This document shows positions 8,610-17,001 of a DNA stretch of 26,341 bases, one piece after another; positions within the stretch are counted from its first letter, which is position 1; each line of letters opens with the position of its first letter. The notes under the pieces were generated by a model. It ran no database searches, was not told the origin of the DNA, and saw nothing but the letters and a program-made list of their open reading frames with translations. The position numbers and the translations under genes were made by a program. Origin of the DNA: CAZHJK01 sp964533275 (GTDB taxonomy: Bacteria; Bacillota; Clostridia; Eubacteriales; Garciellaceae); the NCBI GenBank assembly GCA_964533275.1, contig CAZHJK010000031.1:1-26341 (forward strand), read 5' to 3'.

Positions 8610-8660
8610 ATTAATATGGATAATATACAATATATTGAATAAAGGATATTGCATTAATGA

Positions 8661-8750
8661 GATTTTTCTCAAACACAATTATAAAAAATCATCAGATTGT
8701 GTTTAAATAACATAGAGTATTCAAGATACATTACAGTGTTTGAGAAAATC
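8661..8750 (+). other. Nested, mutually exclusive inverted repeats between spoVT and yabM
   Basis: In the 317-bp gap 8610-8926, GATTTTTCTCAAACAC (8661-8676) can pair with GTGTTTGAGAAAATC (8736-8750) with a single-base bulge. The overlapping AAACACAAT (8671-8679) pairs perfectly with ATTGTGTTT (8696-8704). Both pairings need 8671-8676, so only one can form at a time. This could be a switching leader or trailer RNA, or the remains of a small inverted-repeat element. A 10-bp palindrome CAATATATTG lies just upstream at 8628-8637. No gene is visible in this gap; the rest holds a terminator and a promoter. Confidence 0.5.
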
Positions 8751-8768
8751 AATTATACAATTTCCTCA

Positions 8769-8807
8769 ATAAAGTAGTTTCTCAGTTTTGGGTACTACTT
8801 TATTTTT
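8769..8807 (+). terminator. Intrinsic terminator of spoVT
   Basis: ATAAAGTAGT (8769-8778) pairs perfectly with ACTACTTTAT (8794-8803), 10 bp with a 15-nt loop, and the right arm runs into a T-run at 8803-8807. Confidence 0.75.
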
Positions 8808-8875
8808 ATATAAAAGTATAATTCTACTATCTGTTTATATAAAATGCTTCACAATTTCTTTAATATTAGGTTTTT

Positions 8876-8884
8876 TGTTATAAT
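8876..8884 (+). promoter_or_regulatory. Extended -10 promoter candidate for yabM
   Basis: TGTTATAAT is a perfect TGn-TATAAT extended -10 element, 42 bp before the yabM ATG. The -35 region (TTCTTT at 8856-8861, 17 bp) is poor, as is tolerated with an extended -10. It follows the spoVT terminator, which supports independent transcription of yabM-yabN. Confidence 0.45.
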
Positions 8885-8926
8885 TATATTTGTATAAAAG
8901 AGCCCTTAAGGCAGGAGGAATAATGT

Positions 8927-10537
8927 ATGAGTAAGAGGTCTTATTTAAAAGGCGCTGCTATTTTAGGTATTGGAGCAATTATTGCAAAATTTTTAGGAAT
9001 ATTTTTCAAAATACCACTAAATCATTATATTGGAGATATAGGTTTGGGTTTATATGGATATCCCTATCCGATATATAATTTTTTCCTATCAATTTCTGTA
9101 ATCGGATTGCCCCTTGCGATATCTAAGTTAGTTTCAGAACGAGTAGCCTTAGGAAGATATAGGGAAGCCCATAAGGTTTTTAAGGTAGCGTTATTCCTAT
9201 TGATTATTATTGGGGCGTTTTCATCATTGATTCTATTCGCCTTTAGAAATGTTATTATAGATGTTTTAAATTGGCATCCTGATACATACTATGCATTAAT
9301 TGGAATATCCTTTGCTCCATTCTTCGTTTCACTTATGTCGGCATTTAGAGGATATTTTCAAGGATTACAAGTAATGACACCTACTGCAATTTCCCAATTA
9401 ATTGAGTCCTTTGCAAGAGTTATTGTAGGACTTGGATTAGCTATATATCTTGTAAATGCCTTTGGCATTCCTCAGGCTGCTGGGGGAGCATCCTTTGGTG
9501 CTACAGCAGGGGCAATGGCAGGAAGTGGCTTCTTAATTGTATTATATATGGCTAAGAAAAAGAGTATATTAAAAAAAATTAAAAATTCTCAAAGGGTAAA
9601 AAGTGAAACAACAGGGAAGATTATTCATAGATTATTGCAGATTGCAATACCTGCTTGTATAGCTGCAACTGTTACTTCCTTAATGAATATAATCGATACA
9701 GCCATGGTACCTGCTCGATTGGATGTAGCTGGATTTAGTATAGATGAAGCAGCGGCTCTTTTTGGGCAGATGACACAAAAGGCACAGACATTGGTTAATG
9801 TTCCTCTAACCTTAAGTATGGCGTTGGCAGCAAGTCTAGTACCGGCTATTTCAGAAGCAATCACCCTAAAGGATAGAGGGGAATTAAAGAAGAGAACAGA
9901 ACTAGGAATTCGTTCTGTGCTATTAATATCGCTACCTGCTGCAGTGGGGCTTTCGTTTTTAGCAAACCCTATTATCAACCTTTTGTTCGGAGCTGGAGAA
10001 AAGGGAGGAGAAATCCTTGCAATACTAGGATATGCTGTAATTTTTGTCATGTTGACTACCACTTTACAAAGTATTCTACAGGGCTTAGGAAAGTTGATTT
10101 TACCTATTAAAAACCTGATGATAGGGGCAATAGTAAAGGTAATTATTAATTATACCCTTGTAGCCATTCCTGTACTCAATATTAAAGGTGCAGCTATAGG
10201 GAGTATAGTAGGTTATGGAATAGCAGCCTTTTTAAACTATAAATCAGTACAAAAATATACTAGAGTAAAAATAAATATCCTACAAACTTTTATAAAACCA
10301 ATTATAGCAGTAGTTGCTATGGGTATTTCGGTATTAGTTATATATCAATATACTTATCCAATTTTAGGAAATAGTATATCCACTTTACTAGCTATTTTAA
10401 TAGGAGCATTGATATATTTTATCATGCTATTATTTATTGGGGGTATTACAGCACAGGAAATGATGTTAATACCTGGGGGAAAAAGGTTGGTTCCTATATT
10501 AACTAAAGTAGGAATATTAAGAAGAAAAAAAAGGTGA
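8927..10537 (+). CDS. yabM: YabM-type polysaccharide/lipid flippase (SpoVB/MurJ-like MOP exporter)
   Basis: Polytopic membrane protein of the MOP superfamily (536 residues, about 14 membrane helices), related to SpoVB and the lipid II flippases. It probably moves an undecaprenyl-linked sugar precursor across the membrane for peptidoglycan, cortex or capsule. The family N-terminus is clear (KGAAILGIGAIIAKFLGIF, then GLYGYPYPIYNFFL and GLPLAISKLVSER), followed by SAFRGYFQGLQ in the middle. The ATG at 8927 follows AGGAGG (8913-8918) by 8 nt. The symbol rests on length and on synteny with B. subtilis (spoVT-yabM-yabN); SpoVB itself is a close relative, so the exact substrate is unknown. The next gene starts 4 nt after its stop, indicating translational coupling. 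Confidence 0.9.
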   Translation: MSKRSYLKGAAILGIGAIIAKFLGIFFKIPLNHYIGDIGLGLYGYPYPIYNFFLSISVIGLPLAISKLVSERVALGRYREAHKVFKVALFLLIIIGAFSSLILFAFRNVIIDVLNWHPDTYYALIGISFAPFFVSLMSAFRGYFQGLQVMTPTAISQLIESFARVIVGLGLAIYLVNAFGIPQAAGGASFGATAGAMAGSGFLIVLYMAKKKSILKKIKNSQRVKSETTGKIIHRLLQIAIPACIAATVTSLMNIIDTAMVPARLDVAGFSIDEAAALFGQMTQKAQTLVNVPLTLSMALAASLVPAISEAITLKDRGELKKRTELGIRSVLLISLPAAVGLSFLANPIINLLFGAGEKGGEILAILGYAVIFVMLTTTLQSILQGLGKLILPIKNLMIGAIVKVIINYTLVAIPVLNIKGAAIGSIVGYGIAAFLNYKSVQKYTRVKINILQTFIKPIIAVVAMGISVLVIYQYTYPILGNSISTLLAILIGALIYFIMLLFIGGITAQEMMLIPGGKRLVPILTKVGILRRKKR

Positions 10538-10541
10538 TATA

Positions 10542-12032
10542 ATGAATAGTAAAATAATTATAATTGGATTAGGGCCAGGAAGTGTAGATGATATTTCATT
10601 AGGTTCCATAGAAAGATTAAAAAAATGTTCCCATATATATTTACGAACTCAACAACATCCTATTGTTTCTTATCTTAAGAAAATAGGTATAAATTTTAGT
10701 AGCTTTGATTGGATTTATAATGAAAGTCAAGATTTCCAGGAAGTTTACCAGAAAATAGCAAAGGAAGTAATTAAAAGGGCTAAGGAAGAAAAGGAGATAA
10801 TTTATGCAGTGCCTGGTCATCCATTAGTGGCGGAAGAAACTATTGAAAGAATAATAAAGCTTTGTAAGAAAGAAGAAATAGAATTACAAATCTTACCTGC
10901 TATGAGTTTTATAGATGCCTTAATTAATGTCCTAGAGATTGATCCAATACATGGATTAAAAATAATAGATGGACTACAAATCAATTCTCAAGGCTGTGAT
11001 ACTAGGGTCGGAAATATAATAACTCAGGTGTATAGTCCTTTGGTAGCGTCTGACATAAAACTACAGCTTATGGAATACTATAGGGATGAAACCATGATTT
11101 GGGTAGTGCGTGCTGCGGGGGTTGAAGGTCAAGAAAAGATTGTTCATATACCCCTGTATGAATTAGATCGTCAACCCTGGATTGATTATCTAACTAGTGT
11201 ATATATTCCACCAATAGATAATGATTTGCTTTCAGGTGGCAATATTGAACGATTATTAGATATAATGGAAATCTTAAGGTCTGAAAATGGTTGCCCATGG
11301 GATAGGGAACAAGATCATAGTAGCTTAAAGCAAAACCTGATAGAAGAAGCCTATGAAGTAATAGATGCGATTGATAAAAATTCAATGATAGATTTAGAAG
11401 AAGAATTAGGGGATTTATTGTTACAAGTAGTATTTCATTCTCAAATAGCCAAGGAAAATGGACATTTTAGCTTTAAGGATGTTATAAAGGGTATCTGTAA
11501 TAAATTAGTTTATCGTCACCCACATATATTTTCAAATGTAAGAGCAGATACAACCCAAGAGGTTCTAACAAATTGGGAGGAGCTTAAGAAGGTGGAAAAG
11601 GGGATGGAAAGTGAATCAGAAGTCTTAAGGGCTATACCTAAATCCTTTCCATCATTAATGAGAGCTTATAAGGTGCAAAAAAAGGCAGCAAATGTTGGTT
11701 TCGATTGGCCAGATATAGAAGGTGCAATTGAAAAGGTAAAAGAAGAGTGGAATGAGCTAATTGAGGTATATTCCGGTTCTGATGAAGAAAGAATAATAGA
11801 AGAAATGGGAGATCTTTTATTTTCAATAGTAAATATATCAAGATTCTTAAAAATTCAGCCAGAACTAGCATTGGGAAAATCTATAGAAAAGTTTATTAAA
11901 CGATTTTCTTACATAGAAAAAAATTCTAATAAAACAAGTAATAATATGGAAAATATGACCTTAGAAGAGATGAATAAGCTCTGGGAACAGTCAAAAATAC
12001 ATATTTTTGAGAAAAATGATAAAAACTATTGA
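10542..12032 (+). CDS. yabN: YabN: tetrapyrrole-methylase-like domain fused to MazG nucleotide pyrophosphohydrolase
   Basis: Two-part protein of 496 residues. The N-terminal half (about 1-225) is a SAM-dependent tetrapyrrole methylase-like domain with IIGLGPGS (7-14) and VPGHPLVAE (90-98). The C-terminal half is MazG, which hydrolyses nucleoside triphosphates to monophosphates and pyrophosphate. It has two repeats: the first with GCPWDREQ (250-257), EEAYE (268-272) and EEELGDLL (286-293); the second with EEW..E (401-405) and EEMGDLLF (420-427). The acidic residues are the magnesium-binding ExxE/ExxD sites. Both halves look intact. The role is probably cleansing of aberrant nucleotides; the methylase substrate is unknown. 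The Shine-Dalgarno AAAGGTGA overlaps the yabM stop, so the two genes form an operon. Confidence 0.95.
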   Translation: MNSKIIIIGLGPGSVDDISLGSIERLKKCSHIYLRTQQHPIVSYLKKIGINFSSFDWIYNESQDFQEVYQKIAKEVIKRAKEEKEIIYAVPGHPLVAEETIERIIKLCKKEEIELQILPAMSFIDALINVLEIDPIHGLKIIDGLQINSQGCDTRVGNIITQVYSPLVASDIKLQLMEYYRDETMIWVVRAAGVEGQEKIVHIPLYELDRQPWIDYLTSVYIPPIDNDLLSGGNIERLLDIMEILRSENGCPWDREQDHSSLKQNLIEEAYEVIDAIDKNSMIDLEEELGDLLLQVVFHSQIAKENGHFSFKDVIKGICNKLVYRHPHIFSNVRADTTQEVLTNWEELKKVEKGMESESEVLRAIPKSFPSLMRAYKVQKKAANVGFDWPDIEGAIEKVKEEWNELIEVYSGSDEERIIEEMGDLLFSIVNISRFLKIQPELALGKSIEKFIKRFSYIEKNSNKTSNNMENMTLEEMNKLWEQSKIHIFEKNDKNY

Positions 12033-12100
12033 TTAAAAGAAGGATTCCAAGGAAAAACATAGAATATCCAAATAAGAAATAAAAACATTTTTATTGAACT

Positions 12101-12122
12101 TATCAAGTATTTAATCTTGATA
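12101..12122. repeat. Inverted repeat upstream of hup
   Basis: TATCAAG (12101-12107) and CTTGATA (12116-12122) are perfect inverted copies separated by 8 bp, just before the hup Shine-Dalgarno sequence. A -35-like TTGAAC (12094-12099) precedes it but no good -10 follows. It may be an operator or an mRNA 5' hairpin. Confidence 0.4.
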
Positions 12123-12142
12123 GAAACAAAGGAGGAAAAAGA

Positions 12143-12418
12143 ATGAATAAATCAGAATTAATTGCAAGTATGACAGAAAAAAGTGGATTATCAAAAAAAG
12201 ACGCTGAGAAATCATTAAATGCGTTCACTGAAAGTGTTCAAGAAGCACTTGCTAATGGTGAAAAAGTACAATTAGTTGGATTTGGTGGCTTCGAAGTAAG
12301 AGAAAGAGCAGAAAGAAAGGGCAGAAACCCAAAAACTAGAGAAGAAATGATAATCCCAGCTTCTAAAGCACCTGTATTTAAAGCAGGAAAAGCTCTAAAG
12401 GAAAGTGTAAATAAATAA
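12143..12418 (+). CDS. hup: HU-family DNA-binding protein
   Basis: Small histone-like protein (91 residues, the normal length) that dimerises and bends DNA without strong sequence preference, compacting the nucleoid. The helical N-terminus (MNKSELIASMTEKSGLSKKD) is followed by the core VQLVGFGGFEVRERAER, the DNA-gripping arm GRNPKTREEMIIPASKAP with its conserved proline, and FKAGKALKESV. AAAGGAGG precedes the ATG. In many clostridia hup lies directly between yabN and yabO; here it is the last backbone gene before a 9-kb block of other genes. A very strong terminator follows immediately. Confidence 0.97.
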   Translation: MNKSELIASMTEKSGLSKKDAEKSLNAFTESVQEALANGEKVQLVGFGGFEVRERAERKGRNPKTREEMIIPASKAPVFKAGKALKESVNK

Positions 12419-12419
12419 A

Positions 12420-12466
12420 CAAAAAACAAAGACGACAATTCATTGAATTGTCGTCTTTGTTTTTTG
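12420..12466. terminator. Strong bidirectional-type terminator after hup
   Basis: The 23-nt arms 12420-12442 and 12444-12466 are perfect reverse complements (core ACAAAGACGACAATTC), giving a 22-bp stem with a minimal loop. The arms end in A6 and T6, so the hairpin carries a T-tract on either strand. Confidence 0.92.
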
Positions 12467-12531
12467 TCTAGCATGAATAGTATGTTAAAATATTATAAGA
12501 ATTATATAGGATTTTAGGTTTAGTTTAAATT

Positions 12532-12599
12532 TTCCTATTAAATTTTAACTACATAAGGGGGAGTTTCATAATGATAACCAGTCTAAAATTTAATAGGAA
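12532..12599 (+). promoter_or_regulatory. Long inverted repeat enclosing the ribosome-binding site and start codon of the LtaS-like gene
   Basis: TTCCTATTAAATTTTA (12532-12547) and TAAAATTTAATAGGAA (12584-12599) are perfect 16-bp inverted copies. The 36-nt loop contains the Shine-Dalgarno AAGGGGGAG and the ATG at 12571; the right arm is codons 5-10. In mRNA the whole initiation site would be displayed in, or restrained by, the loop of a stable hairpin, suggesting control of translation. Inferred from sequence only. Confidence 0.6.
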
Positions 12600-14457
12600 T
12601 AAATATTTAGATATAGTGTTATTTACCTTAGGTATAATTATAAAACTTTTCTTTTTGCATTATTATATTGGAATTAGTGAAGGCATTATATTAATAACAC
12701 TCATTAACTTTATAACTATTATAAGTATTTATTGCTTAGTAAGCTTTTTTTTTGGGAAAAGAGATATGAAAATTACTTTTATATTGAATATGGTTTTAAC
12801 CATTTTATTTTTTATAGATACTATGTATTATAGTCACTTTTTCACATTAATTCCCACACATAGCGTATTACAAATTGGTCAGTTAGGACCTGTTTCCGAT
12901 AGTATATTTTCTTTAATTAGACCAGGGTACTTCTTAATGTTTACGGATACTGTTTTATTATGGAGACTTTATATAAAGAATAAAAATCAAACTTCTAAAA
13001 TTAAAATAGAAGTTAAAAAAACAAAGCTTATTTTTTTATTAGCATTTTTCCTACTATCATGTATAACTACAGGAAGTACATACCAAACTATTAAATCTAC
13101 CGAAGGAATCTATACTCCTCAAAATCTTGGAATTATTAACTATCACCTACTTGATGCCATGGATTTATTTTATAAAAGTTCTCTAGATAAAAAAATGGCT
13201 GAGGAAGTTATCGAAACAATTGTAGAGGGAGAAGGGGAAAATAGAGGATTTGAAGTGGCTAAAGATAAAAATGTTATTGTAATACAAGCAGAGTCTTTGC
13301 AGAATTTTGTAATAAACCAAAAAATAGAAGGGCAAATGATTACCCCCGTTCTAAATGAATTAATAAAAAATGATAGTATTTATTTTAAAAGATATTATGA
13401 ACAGGTTGGATGGGGAAATACTTCTGATGCTGAATTTATTACCCATAATAGTTATTATCCTTCCATTAAAAACTTTTCTTATATGGCGTATAAGGATAAT
13501 GAATTTACTACTCTACCTAGTCTATTAAAAGAACAGGGATATAGTACTATTGCTTTTCATGGTAATAAAGCGGATTTTTGGAACAGGGATAAAATGTATC
13601 CCTCTCAAGGATTGGATACTTTTATTAGCTTAGAAGATTTTGAACAGGATGAAATGATGGGAATAGGTCTGAGTGATGGATCTATGTTTAGACAATCTAT
13701 TAATAAATTAAAGGAACAAAAACAGCCATTTTATGGATTTTTCATTACTTTAACTTCCCATCATCCATTTATTATGGAGGATGAGTATAAGGGGTTAAAC
13801 ATAGAAGGAGAATTTAAGGATACATTATTAGAAGATTATCTTCAATCCATTCACTATTTAGATCAAGAGTTAGGAAAATTTATAGATATGCTAAAGGAAG
13901 AGGGACTTTATGAAGATACCATGATTGCTATTTATGGGGACCATGAAGGACTGGATATGCGTGATGAAGAGGCACAAGAACTTCTATCTTCATTTTTGGA
14001 GAAAAGCTATAGGGAAGATGAAATGCGAAGAGTTCCACTTATTACGCATATTCCTAATAGTAATTATCATGAAGTGGTAAGCACTACAGGAGGACAGATT
14101 GATTTTTTCCCTACCATAGGAAATTTATTGGGTCTTGAAGTAGATCCTGGTAAGGTATTAGGAAAGGATATATTTAATATCAAAGATGGTTTTGTTGCAA
14201 AGCAAGTTCATGTTGCAAGGGGATCATTTATAGATAATGAAAAGGTATTTATAATGTCTGAGGATGGTATATTTGAAAATAGTGAAGCATGGGATATTGA
14301 AACAGGGGAACCTATAGATGTTGAAGAGTGTAGAGAAGGCTATGAAAGAGCACTGGGAGAAGTGAATTTGTCAGAATACATTTTACAAAATAACCTTATA
14401 CCTGAGGTTAGGGAAAAAGGTTTAGAATATGTAATAGAAAATAGAGTTGAGGAATAA
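12571..14457 (+). CDS. LtaS-type lipoteichoic acid synthase family protein (sulfatase fold)
   Basis: Membrane enzyme of the LtaS/YqgS/YvgJ family, which transfers glycerol phosphate from phosphatidylglycerol to build lipoteichoic acid or its primer. About five N-terminal membrane helices (to residue ~175) precede the extracellular sulfatase-like domain. Catalytic and metal residues are in place: IQAESLQ (Glu241), GNTSDAEF (nucleophile Thr284), TSHHPF and YGDHEG (Asp457, His458). The length of 628 residues fits LtaS. The ATG at 12571 follows AAGGGGGAG. It is a single gene between the hup terminator and a terminator shared with convergent lysC. It could also be a phosphoethanolamine or phosphoglycerol transferase of the same fold, so no symbol is assigned. 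A long inverted repeat around its start codon suggests translational control. Confidence 0.88.
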   Translation: MITSLKFNRNKYLDIVLFTLGIIIKLFFLHYYIGISEGIILITLINFITIISIYCLVSFFFGKRDMKITFILNMVLTILFFIDTMYYSHFFTLIPTHSVLQIGQLGPVSDSIFSLIRPGYFLMFTDTVLLWRLYIKNKNQTSKIKIEVKKTKLIFLLAFFLLSCITTGSTYQTIKSTEGIYTPQNLGIINYHLLDAMDLFYKSSLDKKMAEEVIETIVEGEGENRGFEVAKDKNVIVIQAESLQNFVINQKIEGQMITPVLNELIKNDSIYFKRYYEQVGWGNTSDAEFITHNSYYPSIKNFSYMAYKDNEFTTLPSLLKEQGYSTIAFHGNKADFWNRDKMYPSQGLDTFISLEDFEQDEMMGIGLSDGSMFRQSINKLKEQKQPFYGFFITLTSHHPFIMEDEYKGLNIEGEFKDTLLEDYLQSIHYLDQELGKFIDMLKEEGLYEDTMIAIYGDHEGLDMRDEEAQELLSSFLEKSYREDEMRRVPLITHIPNSNYHEVVSTTGGQIDFFPTIGNLLGLEVDPGKVLGKDIFNIKDGFVAKQVHVARGSFIDNEKVFIMSEDGIFENSEAWDIETGEPIDVEECREGYERALGEVNLSEYILQNNLIPEVREKGLEYVIENRVEE

Positions 14458-14481
14458 AAAGTTAGTTACTTTATCAAAACT

Positions 14482-14518
14482 AAAAGGGGACAAGCCTTAA
14501 AATTAAGGAAGTCCCTTT
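14482..14518. terminator. Terminator shared by the convergent LtaS-like and lysC genes
   Basis: AAAGGGGAC (14483-14491) and GTCCCTTT (14511-14518) pair with one bulged G, and the interior CCTTA/TAAGG (14495-14508) continues the stem. The A-rich left flank and T-rich right arm let it serve both strands. Confidence 0.7.
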
Positions 14519-14524
14519 AATAAT

Positions 14525-14995
14525 CTACATATTAAATTTTTGGTGCATAAACTTCATAGCTTCCTTACCCTTATCCTTGTCAATAATGCAAGAAATCTTT
14601 ATTTCAGAAGTACTTATCATCTGTATATTTATTCCAAGCTGGAATAGGGATTCAAAGAATTTTGAAGCTACTTCTGCATTGGCTACTACTCCAGACCCTA
14701 CTACGGAAAGCTTTGTTACCCCTTTATCATAAATAACCTTTTGTGCATCAACCTCAAAGGCGAAATTTTGTGCTACCTCTACAGCATCTTGTAATTCATC
14801 AATAGCTACTGTAAAAGTAATATCATTAACACCATTTCTATTTATATTTTGCACTATCATATCAACATGTATATCTGATGCTGCTAAAGAGCTAAATAAT
14901 TTAAATGCTATCCCTGGTTGATCTGGGACCTCTAACACGGATATCTTTCCAATATTTTCATCTAAGGATATTCCTCTAATTAATACTTTTTCCAT
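14525..14995 (-). CDS. Probable internally initiated aspartokinase beta subunit
   Basis: Within lysC an in-frame ATG (codon 247, at 14995-14993) is preceded by a near-perfect Shine-Dalgarno AAGGAGGAA (15010-15002), 8 nt away. The product would be the 156-residue ACT-domain half alone. B. subtilis aspartokinase II is known to be an alpha2beta2 enzyme whose beta subunit is made from an in-phase internal start at about the same codon, so the arrangement looks conserved. The internal start is inferred from sequence. Confidence 0.7.
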   Translation of the reverse strand: MEKVLIRGISLDENIGKISVLEVPDQPGIAFKLFSSLAASDIHVDMIVQNINRNGVNDITFTVAIDELQDAVEVAQNFAFEVDAQKVIYDKGVTKLSVVGSGVVANAEVASKFFESLFQLGINIQMISTSEIKISCIIDKDKGKEAMKFMHQKFNM

Positions 14996-15733
14996 TTGTA
15001 ATTCCTCCTTTATAAGTGTTCCTTTATTTTCATTAAAACTTGATCTGACTTCAAGGGGTATTTTATAATTTCCAGCTAACTCTACTGCCCTAGGATGTAA
15101 TACCTTGACTCCCAAACTTGCCAGTTCTAATATTTCATCATAGCTAATTCTTGTTATTAGTTTTGCATCATGTACTATTCTTGGATCTGCAGTATATACT
15201 CCATCCACATCAGTGAATATCTGACAAAGCTTTGCCTCTAGAGCAGCAGCTAAAGCTACTGCAGTGGTATCTGAACCACCTCTTCCTAAAGTTGTTATAT
15301 CATTTTCTGCATTAATTCCTTGGAAGCCTGCTACGATTACAATTTTACCTTGCTGCAATTCATTTTCAATTCTTTGTGTATTAATTTCATGTATTCGTGC
15401 TTTGAAATGTCTATTAGAGGTAATAATTCCACATTGTGCTCCAGTTAGCGAAATAACCTCATAGCCCATGCTTTGAATAGCAATAGCAAGTAAAGATATA
15501 GAAATTTGTTCTCCTGTTGATAAGAGTGCATCCATTTCTCGCTCTATTGGTTTATTACTAATGGAATATGCCATTTCTACTAAATCATCTGTTGTGTTTC
15601 CCATGGCAGATACTACAACTACAACATTCTTTCCTGAAATTTTTTCTTTTATTATTCTTTTAGCTACTTTTTTTATTTTTTCTATATCTCCTACACTAGA
15701 TCCTCCGTATTTCTGTACTATTAATTCCTTCAC
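14525..15733 (-). CDS. lysC: Aspartate kinase (class with internal beta-subunit start)
   Basis: Phosphorylates aspartate, the first step to lysine, diaminopimelate, threonine and methionine. The kinase domain has KYGGSSVGD (8-16), STGEQ (72-76), GFQGINAEN, TLGRGGSDTTA (148-158) and TDVDGVYTADPR (174-185). Two ACT regulatory domains fill residues about 262-402. The 402-residue length fits the monofunctional B. subtilis aspartokinase II type. The start is GTG at 15733, preceded by GGGGGA on this strand. It lies 15 bp after hom in the same leftward operon, so the pair channels aspartate to homoserine; diaminopimelate for the cell wall would share the first step. A strong internal Shine-Dalgarno sequence suggests a second, shorter product (see the next entry). 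Confidence 0.95.
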   Translation of the reverse strand: MKELIVQKYGGSSVGDIEKIKKVAKRIIKEKISGKNVVVVVSAMGNTTDDLVEMAYSISNKPIEREMDALLSTGEQISISLLAIAIQSMGYEVISLTGAQCGIITSNRHFKARIHEINTQRIENELQQGKIVIVAGFQGINAENDITTLGRGGSDTTAVALAAALEAKLCQIFTDVDGVYTADPRIVHDAKLITRISYDEILELASLGVKVLHPRAVELAGNYKIPLEVRSSFNENKGTLIKEELQMEKVLIRGISLDENIGKISVLEVPDQPGIAFKLFSSLAASDIHVDMIVQNINRNGVNDITFTVAIDELQDAVEVAQNFAFEVDAQKVIYDKGVTKLSVVGSGVVANAEVASKFFESLFQLGINIQMISTSEIKISCIIDKDKGKEAMKFMHQKFNM

Positions 15734-15748
15734 TTAAATCCCCCATAT

Positions 15749-16981
15749 CTAAGAATGAATTCGAGCATAAAAAATATCAATATTTGCGGATTTAATATTT
15801 TCAGCTAATTCATTAAATGACGATGCACTCATCTCTTCCGTGATTATATATAGTTTATTGCTGTTAAATTCTATTTTATTTTTTGCAGAATACTCATCTA
15901 TTAGATCTAAAACTAGTGAGAAATCGTGATGATCTTTAGTATCTGCCCTTAGGTAATACTTTCCTTTAAAGGCAGATATACCACCATTTTTCAGTCTATT
16001 TCCTAATTTTATTTCTTGGTTTTTAAAATCACTATTTATTATATAAAGGAGATCCCCGACCACGGCATTTGCAGTAGCGTTTTTACCTGCTCCCCTTCCG
16101 TAGAACTCCAATTCTCCAATTATATTCCCATTTATGGATATAATATTAAATTCTTCATTTACATTACTCATAATATTTTTTAAGGGTAATAGGATAGGTT
16201 CTACTGTCATATAAAATTTATTATCTATTAATTTTGAATGGGCTAAATATTTTAGAACATAGCCTAAGTTTTCGAACATGTCTATATCATAATTAGATAT
16301 ATCCCTAATGCCTCTTTTATAGATAGCACTATCATTTATGTGAAAACCAAATGCCATTGAGGATAGAATAGATAATTTCCTTGAAACATCGAAGCCATCT
16401 ATATCAGCTGTGGGGTCAGATTCTGCAAATCCCATTTCTTGAGCCTTTTTTAGGGTGTAGTCAAAATCCCATCCCTCATAGGTCATTTTGCTGAGAATAT
16501 AATTAGTAGTTCCATTTAGTATTCCCATTATCTCATCTATTTGATTTATTCTCAGGGTTTGATTTAATGCATTAATAATGGGAACGCCTCCACCAACGCT
16601 AGCTTCAAACAAAAAACTTACATTATTATCCTTAGCTGTTTTTAATAAAACACCCATATATTCAGATACAACAGCCTTATTTGCAGTTATTACATGTTTT
16701 CCTCTCTTCATAGCCTGTAGCATATAGCTATATTCAGGTTCCATTCCACCCATTACACAAATAATAACATCTATATCAATATCATTTAATATATCATCGA
16801 AATCAGTTGTTAATAATCCTGGTGAAATTTTAATATCACGATATTTTTTTATATCATTAACTAATATCTTTGTAATGATAGCCTTTTCCTTTGATGAAGC
16901 AAAATAGTTACCCCTTTGATGATTTATAATCTCATAAACTCCTGTTCCAACAGTACCCAGTCCTAAAAGTCCGATTTTCAA
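15749..16981 (-). CDS. hom: Homoserine dehydrogenase
   Basis: NAD(P)-dependent enzyme that reduces aspartate semialdehyde to homoserine, the branch point to threonine and methionine. The N-terminal Rossmann motif GLGTVGTG is at residues 7-14, followed by TANKAVV (100s), EASVGGGVPI (about 126-135), NGTTNYILSKM (156-166) and the signature GFAESDPTADIDGFD. The C-terminus (RADTKDHHDFSLVLDLI onward) looks like a short, degenerate ACT domain. The TTG at 16981 is chosen because AGGTGG (16994-16989 on this strand) lies 7 nt before it and the sequence then begins in the usual way (MKIGLLGLGTVG); an ATG ten codons upstream (17011) has no Shine-Dalgarno sequence. It leads the hom-lysC operon, driven by the promoter at 17042-17070. 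Confidence 0.95.
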   Translation of the reverse strand: MKIGLLGLGTVGTGVYEIINHQRGNYFASSKEKAIITKILVNDIKKYRDIKISPGLLTTDFDDILNDIDIDVIICVMGGMEPEYSYMLQAMKRGKHVITANKAVVSEYMGVLLKTAKDNNVSFLFEASVGGGVPIINALNQTLRINQIDEIMGILNGTTNYILSKMTYEGWDFDYTLKKAQEMGFAESDPTADIDGFDVSRKLSILSSMAFGFHINDSAIYKRGIRDISNYDIDMFENLGYVLKYLAHSKLIDNKFYMTVEPILLPLKNIMSNVNEEFNIISINGNIIGELEFYGRGAGKNATANAVVGDLLYIINSDFKNQEIKLGNRLKNGGISAFKGKYYLRADTKDHHDFSLVLDLIDEYSAKNKIEFNSNKLYIITEEMSASSFNELAENIKSANIDIFYARIHS

Positions 16982-17001
16982 AGCTACACCACCTATTCTG
17001 T

